30,175 bases of DNA from an uncultured Bacteroidaceae bacterium (GTDB lineage: Bacteria > Bacteroidota > Bacteroidia > Bacteroidales > Bacteroidaceae), in the NCBI GenBank assembly GCA_904501775.1, contig CAJGCJ010000007.1, positions 1 through 30,175 on the forward strand, given 5' to 3'. The notes below the pieces were generated by a model. It saw only the letters and a program-made list of their open reading frames with translations, was not told where the DNA came from and made no database searches. The translations under genes and the position numbers were made by a program. Of this stretch, positions 7,391-14,997 are shown piece after piece. Each line of letters begins with the position of its first letter. Positions within the stretch are counted from its first letter, which is position 1.

Positions 7391-7936
7391 ATGCTTAATG
7401 AAGTTTTTGCGATAATAGATAAATATTATGCTTCTGATGATGAGTTGCGTCGTATATTTCTGATACATGCGCGTAAGGTTGCCGACCTCTCCTTAGAGAT
7501 GGCAGAACGCCATCCCGAGCTTTCTCTCGACCTTGCCTTTATTGAAGAGGCTGCCTTATTGCACGATATCGGTATTTTTATGACCGATGCACCACGCATA
7601 CATTGCCATGGCTCTTCGCCATACATCTGTCATGGCTGGCTGGGAGCCGAACTTCTGCGGAAAGAGGGAATGCCCAAGCATGCGCGGGTTTGTGAACGAC
7701 ACACAGGTGTAGGGCTCTCAAAGGAACTTATTATGGCTTCGGGATGGCCTCTGCCGCATGTCGACCTTGTGCCACAGAGTTTGGAAGAACAGCTTATCTG
7801 TTTTGCCGATAAGTTCTATTCAAAAACGCGCCACCTCGAAGAGGTGCGAACATTTCGGCAGGTGGTAGAAAGTATGGGCCGAATATCGGAAGAGGCGGTG
7901 CAAAAGGTCATTCAGTGGAACGGAATGTTCGGATGA
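7391..7936 (+). CDS. HD domain phosphohydrolase-like protein
   Basis: The protein has 181 residues from the ATG at 7391, a start chosen because a promoter-like box ends at 7370. It has the metal-binding pattern of the HD superfamily: His26 (IHARKVADL), the His58-Asp59 pair in ALLHDIGIF, and Asp140 in CFADKFYSK. Further histidines lie in between (CHGSSPYICHGWLGAELLR and ERHTGVG). This layout matches small stand-alone HD proteins of the HDIG type, which usually cleave phosphate esters of nucleotides or related compounds. The substrate cannot be read from the sequence. No membrane or signal segment is visible, so it is cytosolic. It stands alone between the divergent VTC operon and lptD. Confidence 0.85.
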   Translation: MLNEVFAIIDKYYASDDELRRIFLIHARKVADLSLEMAERHPELSLDLAFIEEAALLHDIGIFMTDAPRIHCHGSSPYICHGWLGAELLRKEGMPKHARVCERHTGVGLSKELIMASGWPLPHVDLVPQSLEEQLICFADKFYSKTRHLEEVRTFRQVVESMGRISEEAVQKVIQWNGMFG

Positions 7937-7967
7937 TTGTTTTTGTGGCACAGGGCCGGTTTAAGAG

Positions 7968-8012
7968 AAAAAGTGTGAAAAAGGCTCAATAATGTTGTGT
8001 GAAACACTTTTT
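7968..8012 (+). terminator. Possible terminator after the HD gene
   Basis: Arms AAAAAGTGT (7968-7976) and ACACTTTTT (8004-8012) are complementary and are followed by more T residues, but the loop is 27 bases long and the stem is AT-rich. This is a weak call based on position. Confidence 0.3.
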
Positions 8013-8048
8013 TTATCATAAAAACTCTGTAAACTCCTTTTTATTTAG

Positions 8049-8056
8049 TATTTTTG
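8049..8056 (+). promoter_or_regulatory. Predicted -7 box of lptD
   Basis: TATTTTTG fits TAnnTTTG. The implied start site near 8063 leaves about 18 bases before the ATG at 8081 but only about 6 before the upstream ATG at 8069, which favours 8081. No clear TTG lies at the -33 position. Confidence 0.4.
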
Positions 8057-8080
8057 TCGTTTGTTTGAATGACGCTGTTA

Positions 8081-10810
8081 ATGAAACATAAAAAGATAAT
8101 ACTCGTACTTGCGGCTTTGCTTCTGTTGACAGCAGGTCATAGACCATTATCGGCAAAAAACGGTGCATTGTCAAGTATGTTGCATGGTCTTATAGCAGTG
8201 GCTGATTCCATAGACTATGTTGTGCAGGATTCTGTAGCGACAGACTCGACAAAGAAAGAATCATCGGGCGACGTGCTCGATGCCCCGGTAAAATATATCG
8301 CAAACGACTCAATGGTGTGGTCGCGTGGCGGCAATGCCTATCTCTATGGTTCGGGTCAGGTAAATTATGACAAGATAGAACTTACGGCCGATGTGATATC
8401 GATGAACATGGACAGCAGCGTGGTGCATGCTGTAGGCCGTGCCGACAGTCTTGGCCAGATGATAGGACAGCCTATCTTCAAGGATGGAGGAACTCCATAC
8501 GAGACGAACCGCATCAGCTATAATTTCAAGAGCAAGAAAGGTAAAATCAACAACGTATATACCCAGCAGGGCGACGGATTCATGCTCGGTAAGGATGCCA
8601 AGAAAGACAGCAACAATGTCATTTATATCCAGAACGGCAAGTATACGACCTGTGATGCCGACCATCCCCACTTCTATGTGGCTTTGACAAGAGCCAAGAC
8701 ACGTCCCAAGAAGGACGTGGTGTTCGGTCCGGCATATCTTGTTGTCGAGGACGTGCCGCTGCCGTTGGCTATTCCTTTTGGTTTCTTCCCCTTTACAAGC
8801 AGTTACTCATCGGGATTCATAATGCCCTCATATGGTGATGAGACCGAGCGCGGATTCTATCTTCGCGACGGTGGATACTATTTTGCCATAAGCGACAAAA
8901 TGGATTTGCGACTCACCGGTGAAATATTTACCAAGGGCTCTTGGGGTGTGGCTGCAGCATCGTCCTATGCGCAGCGTTACCGCTATTCGGGTAGTTTCAG
9001 TTTTAACTATCTTGTAACAAAGCAGGGCGAACGTAACTTGCCCGACTACTCAGTAGGTAAGAACTTCCGTATACAGTGGAGTCATCGTCAAGATCCTAAG
9101 GCTGTTCCTAACAGAAACTTCTCGGCAAGTGTGAACTTTGCAACAGCAAGCTATGAACGCTCTAACCTAAACAGTCTCTACAACCCGGTGCTTAACTCGC
9201 AGAGTGTAAGAACCTCAAGTGTAAGCTATTCAAGGACATTTCCCAATATTGGTCTTACTATTTCGGCTACAACAAACATCTCGCAGAGTGTGCAGGACTC
9301 CATTGTGTCACTCACTCTTCCTAACTTGAGCGTGTCGCTTGCGAAGAAATATCCCTTCAAACGCAAGAAACGTGCGGGTGAGGAGCGATGGTACGAGAAA
9401 ATCTCTCTCTCGTACAGCGGACAGATGAGCAATAGCATAAGAACCAAAGAGGACCAGCTGTTCAAGTCGAATCTTGTGAAAGATTGGAACAATGGTTTCA
9501 GTCACCGCATTCCTGTAAGTGCGACATTCCAGTTGTTCGACTATATTAATGTGACCCCAAGCCTCAATTATAATGAGCGCTGGTACTTTAAGCAGGTGAA
9601 TCAGTCGTATGACGAGGTTGCCAATGAGGTTGTACGCGATACAGTATATGGTTTCAACAGAATCTATAACTACAATCTCTCTCTTTCTATGAATACCACA
9701 CTCTACGGTTTCTACCAGCCTGCCGGTTTTATGAAGAACAGCCGCATTGAAATGGTGCGCCATGTCTTCAAGCCTACGGTGTCGTTCAGCTATGCTCCCG
9801 ACTTCAGTGCCGAGAGATATGGCTATTATGACACCTACACATATACCGATGACAATGGTGAGGTGCGCACAGTAGAGTATTCACCTTATACGGGTTCGTT
9901 GTATGGCATTCCGGGCAAGGGTAAGACAGGAAGCGTATCTTTTGATATCAGTAACAATGTCGAGATGAAGTGGCGTTCAAAGAGCGACTCGATAAAGAAG
10001 ATAAGCATCATTGATGAACTGGGTGCTTCAATCTCGTACAACATGGCGGCAAAAGAGAAACCTTGGAGTAACCTTAATACCCGTCTGAGACTGAAATTGT
10101 CGAAGAACTATACCTTCAGCTTTAACTCTACATGGGCTACTTATGCGTATGAGTTCAATGACAGGGGTCAGGTCGTTGTAGGAAACAAGACCGAGTGGTC
10201 TTATGGACGTTTCGGACGTTTCCAAGGAATGAGTCAGAACCTCTCGTATACCTTCAATAACGATACCTTTAAGAAATTGAGAAATCTGTTCACAGGTAGC
10301 GGAGCATCAGAGTCTTCAAATAAAGAGGGTGCCGGTGAGGAGGAAACGGAAAACGAAGAGATTACCTCTGCCAAGAATAAGAAATCTCAAAAGAAGACAA
10401 AGGATGCCGAGGTTGACAATGATGGATATATGCCGTTCAAGCTGCCTTGGAATCTATCGCTCTCGTATGGTATTATAATGGCCGAGAATACAGCGGCACG
10501 CATTAATGTCAAGACAATGCGCTATCCCTATAGGTTTACCCAGAATCTTAATATATCGGGTAATATCGGGATTTCAGACAATTGGAAGATAAGCTTCACT
10601 TCGGGATATAACTTCGAGTTCAAGAGGCTCACTACTACTACAATGAATATTTCCCGCGACTTGCACTGTTTCGATATGTCGTGTGGAATAGTTCTTGCGC
10701 CTTATACATCGTTCAATTTCAGTTTCAGGGCAACATCTTCTATGCTTGCCGATGCACTGAAGATTGACAAGCGCAGCAGCGGAAGCAGTAATGTCGACTG
10801 GTGGTATTGA
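8081..10810 (+). CDS. lptD: LPS assembly protein LptD, Bacteroidota type
   Basis: This 909-residue protein (from ATG 8081; an ATG at 8069 would add MTLL) begins with a signal peptide, MKHKKIILVLAALLLLTAG. Residues of about 60-200 form an OstA/LptA-like beta-jellyroll (ANDSMVWSRGGNAYLYGSGQ, later VIYIQNGKYTTCDADHPHFY). The conserved PAYLVVEDVPLPLAIPFGFF region and a long outer-membrane barrel follow, ending in NVDWWY. This layout is that of Bacteroidota LptD proteins, which with LptE insert LPS into the outer leaflet. A charged low-complexity stretch of about 40 residues (near 745-785: many Glu, then Lys) interrupts the barrel and is probably a loop. It appears monocistronic, with its own promoter, and ends at a perfect hairpin shared with ung. 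Confidence 0.88.
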   Translation: MKHKKIILVLAALLLLTAGHRPLSAKNGALSSMLHGLIAVADSIDYVVQDSVATDSTKKESSGDVLDAPVKYIANDSMVWSRGGNAYLYGSGQVNYDKIELTADVISMNMDSSVVHAVGRADSLGQMIGQPIFKDGGTPYETNRISYNFKSKKGKINNVYTQQGDGFMLGKDAKKDSNNVIYIQNGKYTTCDADHPHFYVALTRAKTRPKKDVVFGPAYLVVEDVPLPLAIPFGFFPFTSSYSSGFIMPSYGDETERGFYLRDGGYYFAISDKMDLRLTGEIFTKGSWGVAAASSYAQRYRYSGSFSFNYLVTKQGERNLPDYSVGKNFRIQWSHRQDPKAVPNRNFSASVNFATASYERSNLNSLYNPVLNSQSVRTSSVSYSRTFPNIGLTISATTNISQSVQDSIVSLTLPNLSVSLAKKYPFKRKKRAGEERWYEKISLSYSGQMSNSIRTKEDQLFKSNLVKDWNNGFSHRIPVSATFQLFDYINVTPSLNYNERWYFKQVNQSYDEVANEVVRDTVYGFNRIYNYNLSLSMNTTLYGFYQPAGFMKNSRIEMVRHVFKPTVSFSYAPDFSAERYGYYDTYTYTDDNGEVRTVEYSPYTGSLYGIPGKGKTGSVSFDISNNVEMKWRSKSDSIKKISIIDELGASISYNMAAKEKPWSNLNTRLRLKLSKNYTFSFNSTWATYAYEFNDRGQVVVGNKTEWSYGRFGRFQGMSQNLSYTFNNDTFKKLRNLFTGSGASESSNKEGAGEEETENEEITSAKNKKSQKKTKDAEVDNDGYMPFKLPWNLSLSYGIIMAENTAARINVKTMRYPYRFTQNLNISGNIGISDNWKISFTSGYNFEFKRLTTTTMNISRDLHCFDMSCGIVLAPYTSFNFSFRATSSMLADALKIDKRSSGSSNVDWWY

Positions 10811-10823
10811 TTCTTATACCGAT

Positions 10824-10867
10824 ACAACAAGAGCGGGATAGTTACCAGACTATCCCGCTCTTGTTGT
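10824..10867. terminator. Bidirectional terminator of lptD and ung (19-base perfect stem)
   Basis: Arms 10824-10842 and 10849-10867 (ACAACAAGAGCGGGATAGT and its exact reverse complement) enclose a 6-base loop. The ung stop codon (10844-10842) and its last several codons (K-S-G-I-V-W) lie within this element, so the hairpin doubles as coding sequence. Confidence 0.8.
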
Positions 10868-11507
10868 GTGATTTAAGGTATTCGTTTGCTTGTGTGAAAT
10901 GGTGGTTGCCGAAGAATCCGTGGTAGGCTGACAACGGCGAGGGGTGGGGCGATGTCAGTACCAGATGTCTGCTCCTATCTATGAATGCTCCCTTCTTCTG
11001 GGCATAGCTGCCCCACAGGATAAATACGATGTTATTGCGCCTTTCGGCAAGGATGCGTATTACGGTGTCGGTAAACTGCTCCCAACCTTTGTTCTGATGC
11101 GAGCCTGCACTTGCGGCTCTTACCGTGAGCGTTGCATTCAGCAGCAACACTCCTTGGTCGCTCCAACGGGTGAGGTCTCCATTCTGAGGAATGGGGCTTC
11201 CTGTATCTGCTGAAACCTCCTTGAAAATGTTTACAAGCGATGGCGGAAATGCTACACCCTCGTTGACCGAGAAACATAGGCCGTTTGCTTGTCCGGCTCC
11301 ATGGTAGGGGTCCTGTCCTAAAATGACAACTTTGACATCGTTGAAAGGGCAGTGGTCAAAAGCGTTGAAAATCAACTTTGCAGGTGGGTAAATGGGTGTT
11401 CTTCCGTTATACTCCTCCCTAACAAAGGATGTCAACATCTCGAAATAGGGTTTCTGAAACTCCTCTTTAAGTACCTCTTTCCAGCTGCTCTCTATTCTTA
11501 CGTCCAT
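10842..11507 (-). CDS. ung: Uracil-DNA glycosylase, family 1
   Basis: This 221-residue enzyme removes uracil from DNA, starting base-excision repair after cytosine deamination or dUMP incorporation. All family 1 motifs are present: the water-activating loop GQDPYHG with Asp66, GLCFSVNEGVAFPPSL, the uracil-specificity strand VLLLNATLTVR, and the DNA-intercalation loop HPSPLSAYHGFFGNHHF with the catalytic His. The length equals that of the E. coli enzyme within a few residues. It follows asnA with only four bases between stop and start, so the two are co-transcribed. Its last codons form part of the terminator stem shared with lptD. Confidence 0.97.
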   Translation of the reverse strand: MDVRIESSWKEVLKEEFQKPYFEMLTSFVREEYNGRTPIYPPAKLIFNAFDHCPFNDVKVVILGQDPYHGAGQANGLCFSVNEGVAFPPSLVNIFKEVSADTGSPIPQNGDLTRWSDQGVLLLNATLTVRAASAGSHQNKGWEQFTDTVIRILAERRNNIVFILWGSYAQKKGAFIDRSRHLVLTSPHPSPLSAYHGFFGNHHFTQANEYLKSHNKSGIVW

Positions 11508-11511
11508 ATTA

Positions 11512-12549
11512 TTATATAATAGGTATATTCATCTCTTTGCACTTGATACGTGTCTCTTCGGGCCAGATGCTTGCCTGAATCTCTCCGATGTGTGCCTTCT
11601 TTAGCAAGAGCATGCACAGACGCGACTGTCCTATACCACCGCCGATGCTTAGTGGCAACTCTCCCCCAAGCAGACGTCTGTGGAAATAGAGTTCCTTCCG
11701 TTCTTCTTTGCCGCTCTCTTTCAATTGCTTCATCAGTGCCTTTTCGTCAACCCTTATTCCCATTGATGAGAGCTCTACTGCTTTGCCAAGTACATCGGAC
11801 CATATGAGCATATCTCCGTTCAGTCCGTTGTATCCATCTTCGTTGGGGGTGGTGTAGTCGTCATAGTCGGGTGCGCGGTTATCGTGTGGCTCGCCATCGC
11901 TCAGTTTGTCGCCTATACCTATTATAAATACCGCTTTGTGCTCCTTGGTTATGCGCTCCTCGCGTTCCTTGGCACTGAGGTCGGGGAATAGCTTGCGCAG
12001 CTCTTCGGCATATATGAAGAATATCTTTTGTGGCAAGGTGGGTTCTAATTGCGGGTAGTGTTCGCTTATGGTAAACTCGGTACGTCTAATGGCCGAGTAT
12101 ATGCGGGTCACTATTCTGCGTAGAAATGCTGCCGTACGGTCCTCGGCTGTTATTGTTCTTTCCCAATCCCATTGGTCGACATACAGCGAGTGAAGGTTGT
12201 CGAGCTCTTCGTGCGCACGTATGGCGTTCATGTCGGTATATATACCGTTGCCGGGTGCTATGTTATAGTCGGCAAGGGTTACTCTTTTCCATTTTGCAAG
12301 TGAGTGTACCACCTCGGCAACTGCTCCATTCATGTCCTTTATGGGGAAACTCACTGCGTGCTCATTGCCTGTAAGATCGTCGTTCAGTCCTGTGCCTTGC
12401 AAAACGAACAAAGGAGCTGTGACGCGTCTTAGTCTCAGCGTCGATGACAGGTTGAGCTGAAAAATCTCCTTGACCTGTTTAATTGCAAGCTCGGTCTGCT
12501 TAAGGTCGAGTATAGGAGTGTAGCTGTTCGGGAGTTTGTATATTTTCAT
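11512..12549 (-). CDS. asnA: Aspartate--ammonia ligase (asparagine synthetase A)
   Basis: This 345-residue class II synthetase-like enzyme makes asparagine from aspartate, ammonia and ATP (ammonia-dependent, no glutaminase domain). Recognisable stretches are the N-terminal LRLRRVTAPLFV, the GTGLNDDLTGNEHAVSF region with substrate-binding residues, SLAKWKRVTLADYN, GIYTDMNAIRAHEELDNLHS, VDQWDWE, and the C-terminal motif 3 SIGGGIGQSRLCMLLL followed by IQASIWPEE. It is slightly longer than the E. coli enzyme (330) because of extra sequence around residues 225-240 (DYDDYTTPNEDGYNG), which is common in Bacteroidota. It is the first gene of an asnA-ung operon with a good promoter about 80-110 bases upstream. 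Confidence 0.97.
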   Translation of the reverse strand: MKIYKLPNSYTPILDLKQTELAIKQVKEIFQLNLSSTLRLRRVTAPLFVLQGTGLNDDLTGNEHAVSFPIKDMNGAVAEVVHSLAKWKRVTLADYNIAPGNGIYTDMNAIRAHEELDNLHSLYVDQWDWERTITAEDRTAAFLRRIVTRIYSAIRRTEFTISEHYPQLEPTLPQKIFFIYAEELRKLFPDLSAKEREERITKEHKAVFIIGIGDKLSDGEPHDNRAPDYDDYTTPNEDGYNGLNGDMLIWSDVLGKAVELSSMGIRVDEKALMKQLKESGKEERKELYFHRRLLGGELPLSIGGGIGQSRLCMLLLKKAHIGEIQASIWPEETRIKCKEMNIPII

Positions 12550-12626
12550 TATGTATGATTTGACAAAATGTTGATTATTTTCAAATAATGCTTTCCTAAT
12601 TTGTGTTTGTTTGTGTGTTTTGCTTG

Positions 12627-12657
12627 CGAAGATAAGTTAATATAATAGTTTGTGCAA
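12627..12657 (-). promoter_or_regulatory. Predicted asnA-ung promoter
   Basis: On the minus strand, TTG (12657-12655) is followed after 20 bases by TATCTTCG (12634-12627). The start site near 12620 gives a leader of about 70 bases with no obvious hairpin. The 12550-12808 gap otherwise holds only AT-rich sequence and the tRNA promoter. Confidence 0.55.
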
Positions 12658-12762
12658 GAATTTGCAAGGCAATTTTCTGATAAAAAAAGATTGTTTACAG
12701 CACTTATTGAGTCTTATTTGTTGAAAATTGTGAATAGTCTCGGAAAATGCGCAAATTTGTTG

Positions 12763-12770
12763 TATCTTCG
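12763..12770 (+). promoter_or_regulatory. Predicted -7 box for the tRNA-Arg transcript
   Basis: TATCTTCG fits the Bacteroidota -7 consensus and lies 38 bases before the first base of the tRNA. The same transcript may continue into the acyltransferase gene. A -33 TTG at the ideal spacing was not seen. Confidence 0.45.
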
Positions 12771-12808
12771 CGCTGTATTATGGAAATAAGTAGTACAACA
12801 AACGTTTT

Positions 12809-12882
12809 GGCTCCGTAGCTTAGCTGAATAGAGCATCGGATTCCGGTTCCGAAGGTCCTGGGTTTGAATCCCAGCGGAGTCA
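12809..12882 (+). tRNA. tRNA-Arg (anticodon CCG)
   Basis: The sequence folds as a complete cloverleaf of 74 bases. The acceptor stem is GGCTCCG with CGGAGTC (one G-T pair), the D stem is GCTT with GAGC, and the anticodon stem TCGGA/TCCGA encloses the loop TTCCGGT, so the anticodon CCG at 12843-12845 reads the arginine codon CGG. The T stem CTGGG/CCCAG encloses TTTGAAT plus C. The discriminator base is A, and the next bases are CTT, so CCA is not encoded and must be added after transcription. It lies 36 bases before the acyltransferase start codon. Confidence 0.95.
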
Positions 12883-12918
12883 CTTCATTTGGTTACTAAC
12901 GAATTAACACACAAAGTT

Positions 12919-13896
12919 ATGTCAGCGATAGTATTCTACATAGTGCGCGCCTTTTGGTATCTTATGTCGTTACTGCCTTTAAAGGTGTTGTATTGTTTCT
13001 CGGATTTAATCTTTTATCCAATGTACTATCTGGTGCGCTATCGTCGTAAGGTGGTCCGAAAGAATCTTCAGAACTCTTTTCCCGAGAAGAGTCTTGACGG
13101 GATTGTGGCTCTTGAGAAAAAATTCTACCATTCTCTGTGCGACTATTTTGTAGAGACAATGAAACTCTACGGAATGAGCGAAGAGAAGGCCCGCAAACGT
13201 ATGCGGTTTACCGGTCTGGATGAGGTGAACGAGGCTATAGAGCGCGGACAATCGGTTGTTGTGTATATGGCGCACAGCATTAACTGGGAGTATGTTACAT
13301 CCATTCCTTTGTGGTTCAACCATAAGAATCTTGCAATAGGTCAGATATACCATCCGCTCGAGAATCCCTATTTCGATGACTTCTTCGGTAAGTTGCGTGG
13401 ACAGTTCGGCTCCGAGAATATCTCTATGGCTGCTACGTTGCGCCGAATAGTTGAGATTGGAAAGAATGGGCAGCAGTTCATTATCGGTTTTATAGCCGAT
13501 CAGGTTCCGACATGGGAGGCAATAAACCATTGGTTGACATTCTTCAATCAAGAGACTCCTGTTTTCACCGGCACCGAGAAGATTGCTCGTCGCACACGCA
13601 GTGCGGTGTTCTACTTGCGTATGGAACGCAGTAAGCGAGGCCGTTATGTGGCTCATTTCGAGAAGATGTGTGACGATGCGTCTCAGCTGCCCGAACTGGA
13701 ACTTACCAATATGTATTATAAGGTTCTTGAAGAGAGCATAAAGGCTGCACCCGAGTTGTGGCTCTGGACCCATAAGCGTTGGAAACGTACCCGTCAGGGA
13801 CAGATTGAGCGTGAGTACCGTCGCGAAGAGGGACGCCGTATGCTGGCCGAGAGAGAACGTCTAAGAAAAGAAAAAGAGGAGAATAGCAATGTATAA
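12919..13896 (+). CDS. Lipid A late acyltransferase (LpxL/LpxM/HtrB family)
   Basis: The protein has 325 residues from the ATG at 12919; an in-frame TTG at 12889 is less likely. The N-terminal hydrophobic stretch (residues 2-35) anchors it in the inner membrane. The HxxxxE catalytic motif of LpxL-type acyltransferases is HSINWE at residues 119-124. It is followed by the family segments QFIIGFIADQVPTW, ETPVFTGTEKIARRTRSAVF and PELWLWTHKRWKRTR. These enzymes add a secondary acyl chain to lipid A on the cytoplasmic face; Bacteroidota usually carry one, giving penta-acylated lipid A. The very basic tail (EREYRREEGRR..., RERLRKEKEE) is typical. Its last 8 bases overlap the GT10 gene, so the two are translated together. 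Confidence 0.92.
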   Translation: MSAIVFYIVRAFWYLMSLLPLKVLYCFSDLIFYPMYYLVRYRRKVVRKNLQNSFPEKSLDGIVALEKKFYHSLCDYFVETMKLYGMSEEKARKRMRFTGLDEVNEAIERGQSVVVYMAHSINWEYVTSIPLWFNHKNLAIGQIYHPLENPYFDDFFGKLRGQFGSENISMAATLRRIVEIGKNGQQFIIGFIADQVPTWEAINHWLTFFNQETPVFTGTEKIARRTRSAVFYLRMERSKRGRYVAHFEKMCDDASQLPELELTNMYYKVLEESIKAAPELWLWTHKRWKRTRQGQIEREYRREEGRRMLAERERLRKEKEENSNV

Positions 13897-14923
13897 AGTT
13901 ATTTTAATGAATGGTGAGGGCGAGTCGGGAAAATGGATTCTGCGCCAGACTGCCGGCTCCAAGGGAATATCCAATTGCGGAAAATATAAATTCTATGTTA
14001 ATGAGATTATTCCCGACCCCGATTTTGTGATAATCAGAGGTAAGTCTGTGAAGAATGAAATAACATTCAATGTTGCGCCCGAGAATCTTATTCTCACAAC
14101 AAGCGAGCCGTTGTCGGTGCTTGCCTATCCCTCGGACTATTGTCGCCAATTCGGTCTTGTATGTTCGTGCCAAGAGACTCTCAAACATCGAAATGTGATA
14201 TATACACCGGCTATTCTGCAATGGTATGTAGGTGCTTTGTTTGATAATAAGGGCCGTGGCACATCACTCATCGACTACGATACATTCAAGGCGATGCCCA
14301 CTCCCAAAAAGACGAAGCTGATTTCGGTGATAGGCAGCAACAAGGCATTCACGCAAGGACATCTCGACCGTATACGTTTTGTCGAACGTCTGAAAGAGTA
14401 TTACGGTGACAAGATGGATGTCTTTGGTCGCGGATATAATGGGTTCAACGATAAATGGGATGTCCTCTCTCCTTATAAATACCATATAGTGATTGAGAAC
14501 TCGTCTACAAAATATTATTGGACCGAGAAACTATCCGACTGTTTCATGGCCGAGACCTATCCCATATATTATGGTTGTACAAATGCTGCCGACTATTTCC
14601 CTAAGGGGGCGTTTACTCCCATAGATATAAATAATTTTGAGGAGTGTGTCAAGACTATAGATGCTCTTATAGCCTCTGATGCATACGAAGAGGCAAAGCC
14701 ACTTCTGAAGGATTGCAAGGAACTTGTTCTTGAAGATTATAACATGTTCAACTATCTTGCCTCTATCCTTGACAAGATGGATGCATCGTTGCCACGAAAG
14801 AGCATCACTCTAAAGCCCGCAAATTCGATGCACAGCTGGCATAACGTCTATAATTATATTATAAAACGTAATGTATTTAAAATGAAAAGGTCGCTTGCTA
14901 CTATGTTTAAAAAGCGAGGATGA
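13889..14923 (+). CDS. Glycosyltransferase family 10 (alpha-fucosyltransferase type)
   Basis: This 344-residue protein has the GT10 acceptor/donor signature YKYHIVIENS (196-205) followed by YYWTEKLSDCF and AETYPIYYGC, which correspond to the conserved FucT motif that binds GDP-fucose. These enzymes put fucose in alpha-1,3 or alpha-1,4 linkage on N-acetylglucosamine or glucose of glycans (Lewis-type structures). Fucose as donor sugar is inferred from the family. The N-terminal half (to about residue 140) is the variable acceptor domain. The C-terminus is basic (IIKRNVFKMKRSLATMFKKR), as in bacterial GT10 enzymes that sit on the membrane. It overlaps the lipid A acyltransferase gene by 8 bases, hinting at LPS or another surface lipid as acceptor. 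It ends at a perfect hairpin. Confidence 0.88.
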   Translation: MYKVILMNGEGESGKWILRQTAGSKGISNCGKYKFYVNEIIPDPDFVIIRGKSVKNEITFNVAPENLILTTSEPLSVLAYPSDYCRQFGLVCSCQETLKHRNVIYTPAILQWYVGALFDNKGRGTSLIDYDTFKAMPTPKKTKLISVIGSNKAFTQGHLDRIRFVERLKEYYGDKMDVFGRGYNGFNDKWDVLSPYKYHIVIENSSTKYYWTEKLSDCFMAETYPIYYGCTNAADYFPKGAFTPIDINNFEECVKTIDALIASDAYEEAKPLLKDCKELVLEDYNMFNYLASILDKMDASLPRKSITLKPANSMHSWHNVYNYIIKRNVFKMKRSLATMFKKRG

Positions 14924-14933
14924 TTACAGTAAT

Positions 14934-14977
14934 AAAAACAAAAGCTATCACTTCAAAAAGTGATAGCTTTTGTTTTT
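14934..14977. terminator. Bidirectional terminator between the GT10 gene and proS (20-base perfect stem)
   Basis: Arms 14934-14953 and 14958-14977 are exact reverse complements. They begin AAAAACAAAAGC and end GCTTTTGTTTTT, with the 4-base loop CAAA. The T-run on both strands makes this the most convincing intrinsic terminator in the window. Confidence 0.9.
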
Positions 14978-14997
14978 ATGCTGTTTTATAAGGTTTA

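Noticed and set aside
13006..13773. Minus-strand open frame (255 codons) opposite the lipid A acyltransferase gene
   Set aside because: The plus strand carries a clear LpxL-family protein with its catalytic motif; the antisense frame shows no family features.
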